In this document: positions 1 to 8,676 of the stretch, piece after piece
How the letters are laid out: every line of letters starts with the position of its first letter
How positions within the stretch are numbered: position 1 is the stretch's first letter
From: Pseudomonas eucalypticola
GTDB lineage: Bacteria; Pseudomonadota; Gammaproteobacteria; Pseudomonadales; Pseudomonadaceae
Length of the DNA stretch: 64,000 nt
Direction of reading: 5' to 3'
Assembly (NCBI RefSeq): GCF_013374995.1
Contig: NZ_CP056030.1
Location: 1,396,501 to 1,460,500 of the forward strand
Made by a program: the position numbers and the translations under genes
The notes under the pieces: model-generated
Database searches by the model: none
What the model was told of the DNA's origin: nothing
The model's input: only the letters and a program-made list of their open reading frames with translations

Positions 1-198
1 TTCATCGTCGCCCGCCCCGGCGTGACCCTCACCAAGGATCAGGTCATGGAGCACATGCGCGCCAACGTCACCGGCTACAAGGTGCCTCGCGCCGTGGAGT
101 TCCGCGAAGCGCTGCCGACCACCAACGTCGGCAAGATCCTGCGCCGTGAGCTGCGGGACGAAGAACTGAAAAAGCTGGGGCTGAAGAAGATCGCCTGA
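1..198 (+). CDS. fadD: Long-chain fatty acyl-CoA ligase, C-terminal fragment
   Basis: Only the last 65 residues lie in the window; the gene starts before base 1. The frame opens at base 1 and ends at a TGA at 196-198. The fragment has the C-terminal signature of the AMP-binding (ANL) superfamily: a GYKVPR segment followed by LPTTNVGKILRREL, which holds the lysine that closes over the adenylate. FadD enzymes activate free fatty acids with ATP and CoA for beta-oxidation. The ending in LRDEELKKLG is typical of Pseudomonas FadD proteins. The fragment cannot separate FadD from other medium- or long-chain acyl-CoA ligases, so the symbol is a family-level guess. Confidence 0.75.
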   Translation, partial: FIVARPGVTLTKDQVMEHMRANVTGYKVPRAVEFREALPTTNVGKILRRELRDEELKKLGLKKIA

Positions 199-204
199 CG
201 GCAG

Positions 205-262
205 AAGCACGCGGCAAGCTGCAAGCGGGGCGGTCCGCGTGCAGCTTGTCGCTGGCAGCTTC
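205..262. repeat. Imperfect inverted repeat after the acyl-CoA ligase
   Basis: The stretch between the ligase stop and hrpA contains GGCAAGCTGCAAGCGG and, after a short loop, GCAGCTTGTCGC, followed by another GGCAGCTTCAG. The arms can fold imperfectly. The same words (GGCTGCAAGCTGCAAG, GAAGCTTGCGACTGCC) recur at about 35709-35781 in another intergenic region, which suggests a dispersed intergenic palindrome rather than a gene-specific site. There is no clear T-run, so it is not called a terminator. Confidence 0.4.
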
Positions 263-352
263 AGTTCACTGCACCTGGCCAATATGATTACGCTGCCCAA
301 ATCTGCGACAATCGCGGCCATTCTCTTTGCCGCGTAGCCATTTGCGTACCTG

Positions 353-3300
353 ATGACTGACCAGACCCCCGTTATCGACACCCTGTTCAAGAACCTCGAC
401 CAGGCCATGATCAGCGACCGCCATCGCCTGCGCCGGCAGTTGCATGACCTGCGCAAGAAACCCGACGAGGGCAAGCTGGCCCAGTGGGTGGAGCGGGCGC
501 AGGCGTCCATGGCCCAGGTCACTGCGCGGCGCCAGAGCGTGCCGACCATCCGCTACGATGACAGCCTGCCCATCGCCGCCAAACGCGATGAAATCAAGAA
601 GATCCTGGCCGAACACCAGGTGCTGATCATTGCTGGCGAGACGGGCTCGGGCAAGACCACCCAGTTACCGAAGATCTGCCTGGAACTGGGCCGCGGCCAG
701 CATGGCCTGATCGCCCATACCCAGCCACGCCGGATTGCCGCCCGCAGCGTCGCCACCCGGGTCGCCGAGGAGCTGGCCACGCCCTTGGGCGCGCTGGTGG
801 GCTACCAGGTGCGCTTCGAAGACCAGAGCGACGCCAATACCCTGGTCAAGCTGATGACCGACGGCATCCTGCTGGCCGAAACCCAGCACGACCGCTTTCT
901 GGAACGCTACGACACCATCATCGTCGACGAAGCCCATGAACGCAGCCTGAACATCGACTTTCTGCTGGGCTACCTCAAGACCCTGCTGCCGCGCCGACCC
1001 GACCTCAAGGTCATCATCACCTCGGCAACCATCGACCTGGAGCGTTTTTCCAAGCACTTCAACGACGCGCCGATCATCGAAGTGTCGGGGCGTACCTACC
1101 CGGTGGACGTCTGGTACCGCCCGCTCACCAGCGAGCAGGACGAGGAGGGCAACAGCGTCGAGGACGACCTGACCGTCGACCAGGCCATCATCGCCGCGCT
1201 GGATGAAATCGCCTCGTTCGAGCGCAGTGAAGGCAAGCGCCCGGGCGATGTGCTGGTGTTCCTGCCCGGTGAACGCGAGATCCGTGATGCCGCTGAAATG
1301 CTGCGCAAGGCCCAGCTCAAGCACACCGAGATTCTGCCGTTGTACGCGCGCCTGTCACCGGCCGAGCAGCAGAAGATTTTCCAGAGCCACCCGGGCCGTC
1401 GAGTGGTGCTGGCCACCAACGTCGCCGAAACCTCGCTGACCGTTCCCGGCATTCGCTACGTGATCGACAGTGGCACCGCGCGCATCAGCCGCTACAGCTA
1501 CCGCGCCAAGGTGCAGCGCCTGCCCATCGAGGCGGTGTCCCAGGCCAGCGCCAACCAGCGCAAGGGCCGCTGCGGCCGCGTCGAGCCCGGCATCTGCATT
1601 CGCTTGTACAGCGAAGAGGACTTCACCAGCCGGCCGGAATTCACCGACCCCGAGATATTGCGCACCAACCTGGCGGCGGTGATCCTGCAGATGCTGCACC
1701 TGCGCCTGGGCGAGATCGACCAGTTCCCGTTCATCGAGCCCCCGGATGGCAAGGCCATCACCGATGGCTTCAACTTGCTGCAAGAGCTGTCGGCGGTCAA
1801 CCGCGAGAACCAGCTGACCCCGATCGGCCGCCAGTTGGCGCGCCTGCCGGTGGACCCGCGCATGGGCCGCATGCTGCTGGAAGCAGCGAGGCAGGGCAGC
1901 CTGCAGGAAGTGCTGATCATCGCCAGTGCGCTGTCAGTGCAGGACGTGCGCGAGCGCCCGCCGGAGCGCCAGCAGGCCGCCGACCAGGCTCACGCTCAGT
2001 GGAAGGATGCCGATTCGGACTTCGCCGCGCTGGTCAACCTGTGGCGCGGCTTCGAGGAGCAGCGCCAGGCCCTGACCGCCAGCCCGCTGCGCAACTGGTG
2101 CCGCAAGAACTTCCTCAACTACCTGCGCCTGCGCGAATGGCGCGATGCCCATCGGCAGTTGAGCCTGATCTGCCGTGACCTGCAGTTGGCCATCAACAAG
2201 GAGCCGGCTGACTACCCCAAATTCCACAAGGCGATCCTCTCTGGCCTGCTCAGCCAGGTCGGCCAAAAAACCGAGGAAGGCGACTACCTGGGCGCGCGCC
2301 AGCGGCGTTTCTGGATTCACCCCTCGTCGGGCATCGGCAAGAAGCGCCCGCAATGGTTGATGACCGCCGAGCTGATGGAAACCACCAAGCTCTATGCGCG
2401 CATGGTGGCCAAGATCGACGCCGACTGGATCGAGCCCCTGGCTGGGCACCTGATCAAGAAGAACCACTTCGAACCCCATTGGGAGAAGAAGCGCGGCCAG
2501 GTAGTGGCCTACGAACAGATCACCCTGTTCGGCCTGATCGTGGTGGGCCGTCGCCCCGTGCATTACGGCCCCATCGACCCAGTGGTCGCGCGCGAACTGT
2601 TCATCCGCGAAGGCCTGGTGCGGGGCGAGATCCAGTCGCGGGCCAAGTGCCTCGTGGCCAACCGCGAACTGCTGGAGCAGCTCGACGCGCTGGAGGCCAA
2701 GGCGCGGCGCCGGGACATCCTGGCCGATGAAGAGACCCTGTACGCCTTCTACGATGCGCGGGTACCCGCCGAGATTCACCAGACGGCCACCTTCGACCAG
2801 TGGTACAAGACCGAGAGCCACAAGAACCCCAAGCTGCTGATCATGCGCGAGGAAGACGTGCTGGCCCGCGAGGCCAGTGAAGTCACTGCCGGCCAATACC
2901 CGGATACCTTGCGCCTGGGCGACCTGACCCTGGCCCTTAGCTACCACTTCGAGCCCAACCACCCGCGCGACGGCGTCACCGTCAGCGTGCCGGCACCGCT
3001 GTTGCCAGCGCTGCCCAACGAACGCCTGGAGTGGCTGGTACCCGGCTTGCTGGAAGCCAAGTGCATCGCGCTGGTGCGCAACCTGCCCAAGGCGATCCGC
3101 AAGAACTTCGTGCCGGTGCCGGACTTCGTCCGTGCTGCCCTGCAGCGCATCACCTTCGCCGAGGGCTCGCTGCCCCAGGCGCTGGGCCGCGAACTGCTGC
3201 GCATGACCGGCGCGAGGGTCGGCGACGAGGCCTGGGCCGAGTCCGAACAGCAAGTGGACAGCCACCTGCGCATGAACATCGAAGTGCTCGACGGCCAAGG

Positions 3301-4264
3301 CAAATTCCTCGGTGAGGGGCGCGACCTGGCCGAGCTGACCGCGCGTTTCGTGCAGGCCAGCCAGGCCGCCCTGGCCGCGCCGCCATCGGCCAAGGCCCAG
3401 CAGCCGGTGGAGGCCAAAGCGTTCGCCGCGGTGGCCGAGACCACCCAGCAGAAGATCGCCGGGCTGTCGATGACGGTCTACCCGGCGCTGGTGGAAGAGA
3501 ACGGTACCGTCAAGGAAGGCCGTTTCTCCACCGCCGCCGAAGCCGAGTTCCAGCACCGCCGCGCCTTGCAGCGCCTGCTGTTGCAGCAATTAGCCGAGCC
3601 GGCCAAGTTTCTGCGTGGCAAGCTGCCCGGGCTGACCGAGCTGGGGTTGCTGTACCGCGAGCTGGGGCGCGTCGAGGCGCTGGTGGAAGATATCCTGCTG
3701 GCCAGCCTGGACACCTGCATTCTTGACGGCGAAGCCAGCTTGCCCCGTGACGGCGCCGGCCTGGCTGCCCTGGCCGAACGCAAGCGTGGTGCCTGGGCCG
3801 AGCACGCCGAACGCCTGGGGCGCCAGACCCTGGACATTCTCAAGCTGTGGCATGGCCTGCAGAAGCGCTTCAAGGGCAAGATCGACCTGGCCCAGGCCGT
3901 GGCCCTGAACGACATCAAGCAGCAACTGGGCAACCTGGTGTACCCGGGCTTCGTGCGCCAGACCCCATCAGCCTGGTTCAAGGAATTGCCGCGTTACCTC
4001 AAGGCCATCGAACTGCGCCTGGAAAAACTGGGCAGCCAGGTGCAGAAGGACCGGGTGTGGAGCATCGAGTTGGGCAACCTGTGGGCACAGTACCAGGCAC
4101 GCCAGGCCAAGCATGGCCAGGAAGGCAAGCGTGACCCCGAACTCGAGGTTTACCGCTGGCTGATTGAGGAATACCGGGTTTCATTGTTCGCCCAGCAACT
4201 GGGCACCAAGGTGCCTATCTCTGACAAGCGCCTGGGTAAGCAATGGACCCAGGTGGAGGCCTGA
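353..4264 (+). CDS. hrpA: ATP-dependent RNA helicase HrpA (DEAH family)
   Basis: This 1303-residue DEAH-box helicase has the full HrpA length. Walker A (GETGSGKT) is at residues 95-102 and DEAH at 192-195. SAT (motif III) and the QRKGRCGR motif VI follow, then the helicase-associated and OB-fold regions and a long C-terminal extension that is specific to bacterial HrpA. HrpA proteins unwind RNA and have been linked to mRNA processing and rescue of stalled ribosomes. The ATG at 353 is the first in frame and fits the family N-terminus. The gene stands alone and ends at a hairpin at 4273-4297. Confidence 0.93.
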   Translation: MTDQTPVIDTLFKNLDQAMISDRHRLRRQLHDLRKKPDEGKLAQWVERAQASMAQVTARRQSVPTIRYDDSLPIAAKRDEIKKILAEHQVLIIAGETGSGKTTQLPKICLELGRGQHGLIAHTQPRRIAARSVATRVAEELATPLGALVGYQVRFEDQSDANTLVKLMTDGILLAETQHDRFLERYDTIIVDEAHERSLNIDFLLGYLKTLLPRRPDLKVIITSATIDLERFSKHFNDAPIIEVSGRTYPVDVWYRPLTSEQDEEGNSVEDDLTVDQAIIAALDEIASFERSEGKRPGDVLVFLPGEREIRDAAEMLRKAQLKHTEILPLYARLSPAEQQKIFQSHPGRRVVLATNVAETSLTVPGIRYVIDSGTARISRYSYRAKVQRLPIEAVSQASANQRKGRCGRVEPGICIRLYSEEDFTSRPEFTDPEILRTNLAAVILQMLHLRLGEIDQFPFIEPPDGKAITDGFNLLQELSAVNRENQLTPIGRQLARLPVDPRMGRMLLEAARQGSLQEVLIIASALSVQDVRERPPERQQAADQAHAQWKDADSDFAALVNLWRGFEEQRQALTASPLRNWCRKNFLNYLRLREWRDAHRQLSLICRDLQLAINKEPADYPKFHKAILSGLLSQVGQKTEEGDYLGARQRRFWIHPSSGIGKKRPQWLMTAELMETTKLYARMVAKIDADWIEPLAGHLIKKNHFEPHWEKKRGQVVAYEQITLFGLIVVGRRPVHYGPIDPVVARELFIREGLVRGEIQSRAKCLVANRELLEQLDALEAKARRRDILADEETLYAFYDARVPAEIHQTATFDQWYKTESHKNPKLLIMREEDVLAREASEVTAGQYPDTLRLGDLTLALSYHFEPNHPRDGVTVSVPAPLLPALPNERLEWLVPGLLEAKCIALVRNLPKAIRKNFVPVPDFVRAALQRITFAEGSLPQALGRELLRMTGARVGDEAWAESEQQVDSHLRMNIEVLDGQGKFLGEGRDLAELTARFVQASQAALAAPPSAKAQQPVEAKAFAAVAETTQQKIAGLSMTVYPALVEENGTVKEGRFSTAAEAEFQHRRALQRLLLQQLAEPAKFLRGKLPGLTELGLLYRELGRVEALVEDILLASLDTCILDGEASLPRDGAGLAALAERKRGAWAEHAERLGRQTLDILKLWHGLQKRFKGKIDLAQAVALNDIKQQLGNLVYPGFVRQTPSAWFKELPRYLKAIELRLEKLGSQVQKDRVWSIELGNLWAQYQARQAKHGQEGKRDPELEVYRWLIEEYRVSLFAQQLGTKVPISDKRLGKQWTQVEA

Positions 4265-4272
4265 GGCTCGGG

Positions 4273-4300
4273 GTGCCCTTTATCGTGTAAAGGGCACTTT
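4273..4300 (+). terminator. Terminator-like hairpin after hrpA
   Basis: A perfect 10-bp stem (GTGCCCTTTA, 4273-4282, with TAAAGGGCAC, 4288-4297) encloses a 5-nt loop and starts 8 bases after the hrpA stop codon. Only three T residues follow before a C-run, so termination may be partial. Confidence 0.6.
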
Positions 4301-4468
4301 CCCCGCGAATCTGGCACAATTGGCCACCGTTTCACCCGCGACCATGGGTTGCCTGACCCGTTTCGCGCCCGTGACAGTGCTTTCTTGAAATTGGTACGTT
4401 AGTGCCAGTTTATTGCGACTCACTCTGCCGCTGCCCAGGCAACGGCCCCGAATAATAGAGGAACGAGC

Positions 4469-5590
4469 GTGCATAACGTCGTCATCAGCGGCACCGGCCT
4501 GTACACCCCGGCCGACAGCATCTCCAACGAAGAGCTGGTTGCCTCCTTCAATGCTTGGGCGCACCAGTTCAACGTCGACAACGCCGCCGCCATCGAGCGC
4601 GGCGAATTGGCGGCGCAGACGGAATCCAGTGCCGCTTTCATCGAAAAAGCCTCGGGTATCAAGAGCCGCTTCGTCATGGACAAAGCCGGCATCCTCGACC
4701 CCGAGCGCATGAAACCGCGCCTGCCGGAGCGTTCCAACGACGAACAGTCCATCCTCTGCCAGATGGCCGTGGCGGCCGCCGAGCAGGCGCTGCAACGGGC
4801 GGGCAAGACCGCTGCCGACATCGACGCGGTGATCGTCGCCTGTTCGAACCTGCAGCGTCCCTACCCGGCGGTGGCCATTGAAGTGCAGCAGGCCCTGGGT
4901 ATTCAGGGCTTTGGTTTCGACATGAACGTGGCCTGTTCCTCGGCCACCTTCGGTATCCAGACGGCGTTCAACGCTGTGGCCTTGGGCCAGGCACGGGCGG
5001 TGTTGGTGGTGGACCCCGAGATCTGTACCGGCCACCTGAACTTCCGTGACCGCGACAGCCACTTCATCTTCGGCGACGCCGCCACCGCGGTCATCGTCGA
5101 GCGTGCCGACCTGGCGACCTCGCCCTACCAGTTCGAGATCGTCGGCACCAAACTGCTGACCCAGTTCTCCAACAACATCCGCAACAACTTCGGCTTCCTC
5201 AACCGTGCGGCGGAAGAGGGTATCGACGCGGCCGACAAGCTGTTCGTGCAGGAAGGCCGCAAAGTGTTCCGCGAGGTGTGCCCGATGGTGGCGCAACTGA
5301 TTGGCGAGCACCTCACCGAGAACCGTATCGACGTGGCTGACGTCAAGCGCTTCTGGTTGCACCAGGCCAACCTGAGCATGAACCACCTGATCGTGAAGAA
5401 GCTATTGGGCCGCGAGGCGTCCGTGGAGGAAGCGCCGGTGATTCTCGACACCTACGCCAATACCAGTTCGGCCGGGTCGGTGATTGCTTTCCATAAATAC
5501 CAGGATGATTTGGGCAGGGGCGCCCTGGCGGTGCTCAGCTCGTTCGGTGCGGGTTACTCCATCGGCAGTGTGATCCTGCGCAAGCTGTAA
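4469..5590 (+). CDS. Beta-ketoacyl-ACP synthase III family protein (FabH-like)
   Basis: This 373-residue thiolase-fold condensing enzyme has the KAS III triad: Cys156 in NVACSSAT, His298 in WLHQAN and Asn331 in YANTSSAGS. It is about 50 residues longer than housekeeping FabH (about 317). The extra sequence lies in the N-terminal third (about residues 25-90). Length, composition and setting match the P. aeruginosa KAS III paralogue (PA3286, from memory), reported to condense octanoyl-CoA from beta-oxidation with malonyl-ACP and so return degraded fatty acid to synthesis. That substrate is inferred here. The location near hrpA and a fatty acyl-CoA ligase supports it. The start codon is GTG at 4469, after AGAGGAACGA. 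Confidence 0.8.
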   Translation: MHNVVISGTGLYTPADSISNEELVASFNAWAHQFNVDNAAAIERGELAAQTESSAAFIEKASGIKSRFVMDKAGILDPERMKPRLPERSNDEQSILCQMAVAAAEQALQRAGKTAADIDAVIVACSNLQRPYPAVAIEVQQALGIQGFGFDMNVACSSATFGIQTAFNAVALGQARAVLVVDPEICTGHLNFRDRDSHFIFGDAATAVIVERADLATSPYQFEIVGTKLLTQFSNNIRNNFGFLNRAAEEGIDAADKLFVQEGRKVFREVCPMVAQLIGEHLTENRIDVADVKRFWLHQANLSMNHLIVKKLLGREASVEEAPVILDTYANTSSAGSVIAFHKYQDDLGRGALAVLSSFGAGYSIGSVILRKL

Positions 5591-5609
5591 GCCGGTCCTC
5601 GATGCGAAC

Positions 5610-5634
5610 GCCACCTTCGGGTGGCTTTTTTTTT
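5610..5634 (+). terminator. Rho-independent terminator of the FabH-like gene
   Basis: The stem GCCACC (5610-5615)/GGTGGC (5620-5625) has a stable TTCG tetraloop and is followed by nine T residues. It begins 20 bases after the stop codon. Confidence 0.92.
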
Positions 5635-5743
5635 CAAAACATAGCCCTTGAAAATCGACCTCGACCTGTAAGAAGTGACAGTTGAGGCGCTTGCCCACCC
5701 CTCCGATACTCACTACTTCTCGACCGAGACAGTGGTGAACAAC

Positions 5744-8338
5744 ATGCATACCAAACGCGCGGCAGAACGGGCACTACCCGGTGACCTCGATACTTCGTTC
5801 AACTCAACCGGGGAAGTGCATCGGCCGTTTTCAGGTGTAGGCCTGGGGGCCTCCGCCTATAAGGACAGCGTATGTTTGACCAGCCGGCGTAGTGTCACAG
5901 GGACCGATGGCGTGTTCGAAGTGTGGGTGACGAACCTGGCAGGGCAGGCGCTGAAATCGTGGGAAGGGAAATTTTCCGCAGCAGGATTCCCGGGCTATGC
6001 ACGCGCCGTGGAGTTGCCCAACCGACAATTCCTGGTGTATGGCCGCGATGACCACAACCCAGGGGGGGGTGGTAGGGTCTCCCAGGTAGCATTGGCGCTG
6101 TATGACTCGAATCGGCAACTCGTCGACACCTTTGGCACCAAAGGCGTTTTGTTGCTGGACGCGGGGGGCGAGGCGGCGGCGCTCGCGCTGCCGGTGGATG
6201 TGGCTCTTGTTCCCCGCAAAGACAGTGACGAGGTGGACTTCATTGTCGCGTGTTATCGCTACGTCTGGAAGGTAACCAGTGGTGGAAAGCTGGATGATGG
6301 TTTCGGCGATAGTGACCGTATTAATTTTTATCTCGGCCCGCAGTCCTCTACCCGTGCCTCGAGTGTAACGGTATTGCGTAACGGCAAGATCATGCTGGCA
6401 GGCGCGTTGCGCCAAAGTTCCAATGGCGACCATCATGCCTGCGTGCGCAAGGTGGATCAAACAGGCAAGCCGGATGACAGCTTTGCGATATACGTGGATT
6501 CCGGCCCCGGCGACCCGTTAGACATAGGGTTACTGGAATTGGCTAACGGCAAGCTGCTCGTCTATTACAAGTCACCCATGACCTACTGCTCCATGCGCGT
6601 GCTGAACGCCGACGGCAGTGTCGATACTGGCTTCGATAGCGAGATGTTGCAATGGCCGAAGACGGGTGATAGGCCCGATGGTTTTTTGAGCCGATGGGTA
6701 GGCGCCATAAACGGGAAGAATGGGGCAGTGTTCCTGATTGGCGAAACGCCAGATGGCATGATCATGGCCAGTGTCACTGCAGCGGGCAAGCCCGATACCG
6801 CCTTCGCTCCGTCCGGGTACAAAAGGCTGGGCACCGCGTACATTGTCGAGAGCTTTGCGCACTTCCAGCCCGACAACAAAGTAGTGGTCAGCCAGCACAG
6901 GTCCATGAATTTCCCCGGTGGCACCGGCCAGCCGTTTTTCTACCGCTACCACGCCGCGGATGGGGAAGGGGGCGGACCAGGGCCCGAAGGTCAATTGCGG
7001 CTGGACCCGGAATTCAATCAAACAGGGAAATTCCTGGGGAGGCTGGGCACCCAACGCTCCACATCGGTATCCGCAGGGGAGGATTACCTATGCTTGTCTG
7101 CAGTCGACGAGGAGCCCACCTCCAATCACGCCTACTATCTGTACATCACCGATTATCAAGGTGTCGAGCGGGTATCGGAGCCGGCGACAGGCAATCTGCC
7201 GGGCGGGGGGCCTACCCTGACGGTTCACGGGCGTTACGTGCCCAGCAGCGATTCGGAACCCCGGGAGTACATTTTGGTTGACGGTATCTGCGAGGTGACC
7301 ACGGACCATGGGCTAAGCGAGAAGTTCGCCGCATCGGGGCACTTCGCCAATGGGATCAACCAGCAGAAGGTGAAGGAGGATGGCAAGCCCAATAGCGATT
7401 GGACCGTCATACCGGCCACGAGTGAGCACTTGTTTGAAATGGACCAGCCATGGCGTACCACCGAACGCCGCTTGATTCACCCAGCAACGGGCCATGCGCT
7501 CAATGCAACCCGTCTGGCAGGGGCTACTCTCCAGCGTAACGACCAGAAGACCTGGATTTACCGGCCTTGCCGGCGAGGCCTGCAAAAAGTCGATACGCAG
7601 GGCGCGTTCGACGAATTTTACGGCAGTGGCCAAGGTTTTGCGCCTGTCGACTACTATCCGGGGACCAAGTCCCAGTTCACCACCGTCAGTGCCGTGGTGT
7701 TCCCCGACCATCAGGCCGTTGTGTTGGGCTACGCCCTGTCAGTGGAGCAAGGCACGCCCTTGGGCATCGCCGTGGCACGGCTGAGCGCTACGGGGCAACT
7801 CGTTCCTGGGGAGAATGCTGGTAACTTCAACATAATTTCGACACTCAGCATCGACAACCTCGATCGCCAAACCGAGATCGGCGGCTTGCTGAAGAGACCA
7901 GGTAACGGGACGGTGTCGTTCTTGTACGATCCCGTGAGGAAACAGACTGTCCTTGTTGCCCTCAATGAACGGAACGGCTACGACAAGCACTTCCTGGGCG
8001 GGCACGAGTTACGCATGGAGCGTTTCCGGGCCTATGCCGGACATGTTGACGCGGCCGGTGCCATCACCTTGGTGGGCGCGAGTATCGACGACGCTGGCGA
8101 GCCGTTGGACGGGGTGGTACTGGCATCGGTATTGGCTGACGGCACCCTGGACAAGCGTTTCGGCGAGTACGGTATTTCCGACAACATGGCGGCCGGTATC
8201 GCGGTTGATGTCACGGTACAGGCCAACAAGCGCATCCTGGTAGCGGCACGATTGGAGCAAGGCCCGTGCTTCATGCGCTTTACGCTGGAGCCGGAGGAGA
8301 CAGAATCGGTGTCCAGCCAGCTTGACCCCTTTATATGA
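5744..8338 (+). CDS. Delta-60 repeat (DUF5122-like) beta-propeller protein
   Basis: The frame is open from a GTG at 5675 (887 codons). The ATG at 5744 gives 864 residues and is the more normal start; neither has a strong ribosome site. The protein contains many LDxxFxxxG-type units, numbered from the GTG: LDTSFNSTG near 38, KLDDGF near 205, KPDDSF near 265, SVDTGF near 315, KPDTAF near 372, LDPEFNQTG near 443 and LDKRFGEYG near the end. These are hallmarks of delta-60/DUF5122 repeats, which build beta-propellers. The N-terminal block from about 37 is echoed from about 441, after a glycine-rich GGGPGPEG linker, so the protein looks like two duplicated lobes. No signal peptide or membrane segment is obvious. 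Such proteins recur as uncharacterised paralogues in pseudomonads; function is unknown. Confidence 0.7.
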   Translation: MHTKRAAERALPGDLDTSFNSTGEVHRPFSGVGLGASAYKDSVCLTSRRSVTGTDGVFEVWVTNLAGQALKSWEGKFSAAGFPGYARAVELPNRQFLVYGRDDHNPGGGGRVSQVALALYDSNRQLVDTFGTKGVLLLDAGGEAAALALPVDVALVPRKDSDEVDFIVACYRYVWKVTSGGKLDDGFGDSDRINFYLGPQSSTRASSVTVLRNGKIMLAGALRQSSNGDHHACVRKVDQTGKPDDSFAIYVDSGPGDPLDIGLLELANGKLLVYYKSPMTYCSMRVLNADGSVDTGFDSEMLQWPKTGDRPDGFLSRWVGAINGKNGAVFLIGETPDGMIMASVTAAGKPDTAFAPSGYKRLGTAYIVESFAHFQPDNKVVVSQHRSMNFPGGTGQPFFYRYHAADGEGGGPGPEGQLRLDPEFNQTGKFLGRLGTQRSTSVSAGEDYLCLSAVDEEPTSNHAYYLYITDYQGVERVSEPATGNLPGGGPTLTVHGRYVPSSDSEPREYILVDGICEVTTDHGLSEKFAASGHFANGINQQKVKEDGKPNSDWTVIPATSEHLFEMDQPWRTTERRLIHPATGHALNATRLAGATLQRNDQKTWIYRPCRRGLQKVDTQGAFDEFYGSGQGFAPVDYYPGTKSQFTTVSAVVFPDHQAVVLGYALSVEQGTPLGIAVARLSATGQLVPGENAGNFNIISTLSIDNLDRQTEIGGLLKRPGNGTVSFLYDPVRKQTVLVALNERNGYDKHFLGGHELRMERFRAYAGHVDAAGAITLVGASIDDAGEPLDGVVLASVLADGTLDKRFGEYGISDNMAAGIAVDVTVQANKRILVAARLEQGPCFMRFTLEPEETESVSSQLDPFI

Positions 8339-8676
8339 GTAGGCTCTGCAGATAAGGCGATGGAGGGAACTGGCGAGCGTTTGCAGACTTAAACCTGCAC
8401 GCATGACAGTTCCGCCGTTGCACGCTGCACGACCGCTCACTCGACCCTAAAAAAATGTTCACTTGGTTTACCGAGTTAGCCCCTGTTGCACCGCTGAACA
8501 TTAACGAATCCTTCATGCTGGAAAGTTCCGCTGTCATCAAATCTTAATATTCGAGCCACCTCGCTGAAATATCCGCTGTTCAAGATGCCCTCCCATAAAG
8601 CTTGCCGGACTTGCGCCCGCATACCAGGCAGCGTCGCTGAAAAAACTCAAAAAGCAGTACTCAAAGGAGTAAATCA
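8339..8676. other. Intergenic region, 338 bp, upstream of the porin gene
   Basis: This gap separates the delta-60 repeat gene from the OprD-type porin. It is visibly richer in A and T than the flanking genes, as expected for a promoter region. A good ribosome site (AAAGGAG, 8663-8669) sits 7 bases before the porin ATG. Short open frames here have neither a ribosome site nor a recognisable product. No clear terminator, RNA gene or operator was found. Confidence 0.5.

Noticed and set aside
1934..3589. Long minus-strand open frame of 551 codons inside hrpA
   Set aside because: It is the antisense shadow of the GC-rich hrpA frame; the translation has no recognisable domain and no ribosome site.
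4392..4407. PsrA/FadR-type operator before the FabH-like gene
   Set aside because: The imperfect dyad TGGTAC...GTGCCA does not match the PsrA pattern I recall, so it was kept only as a remark and not listed as a feature.
8339..8676. Small minus-strand frame (8331-8540) in the gap before the porin gene
   Set aside because: No ribosome site, no recognisable protein features, and it overlaps the end of the upstream gene; treated as promoter region.
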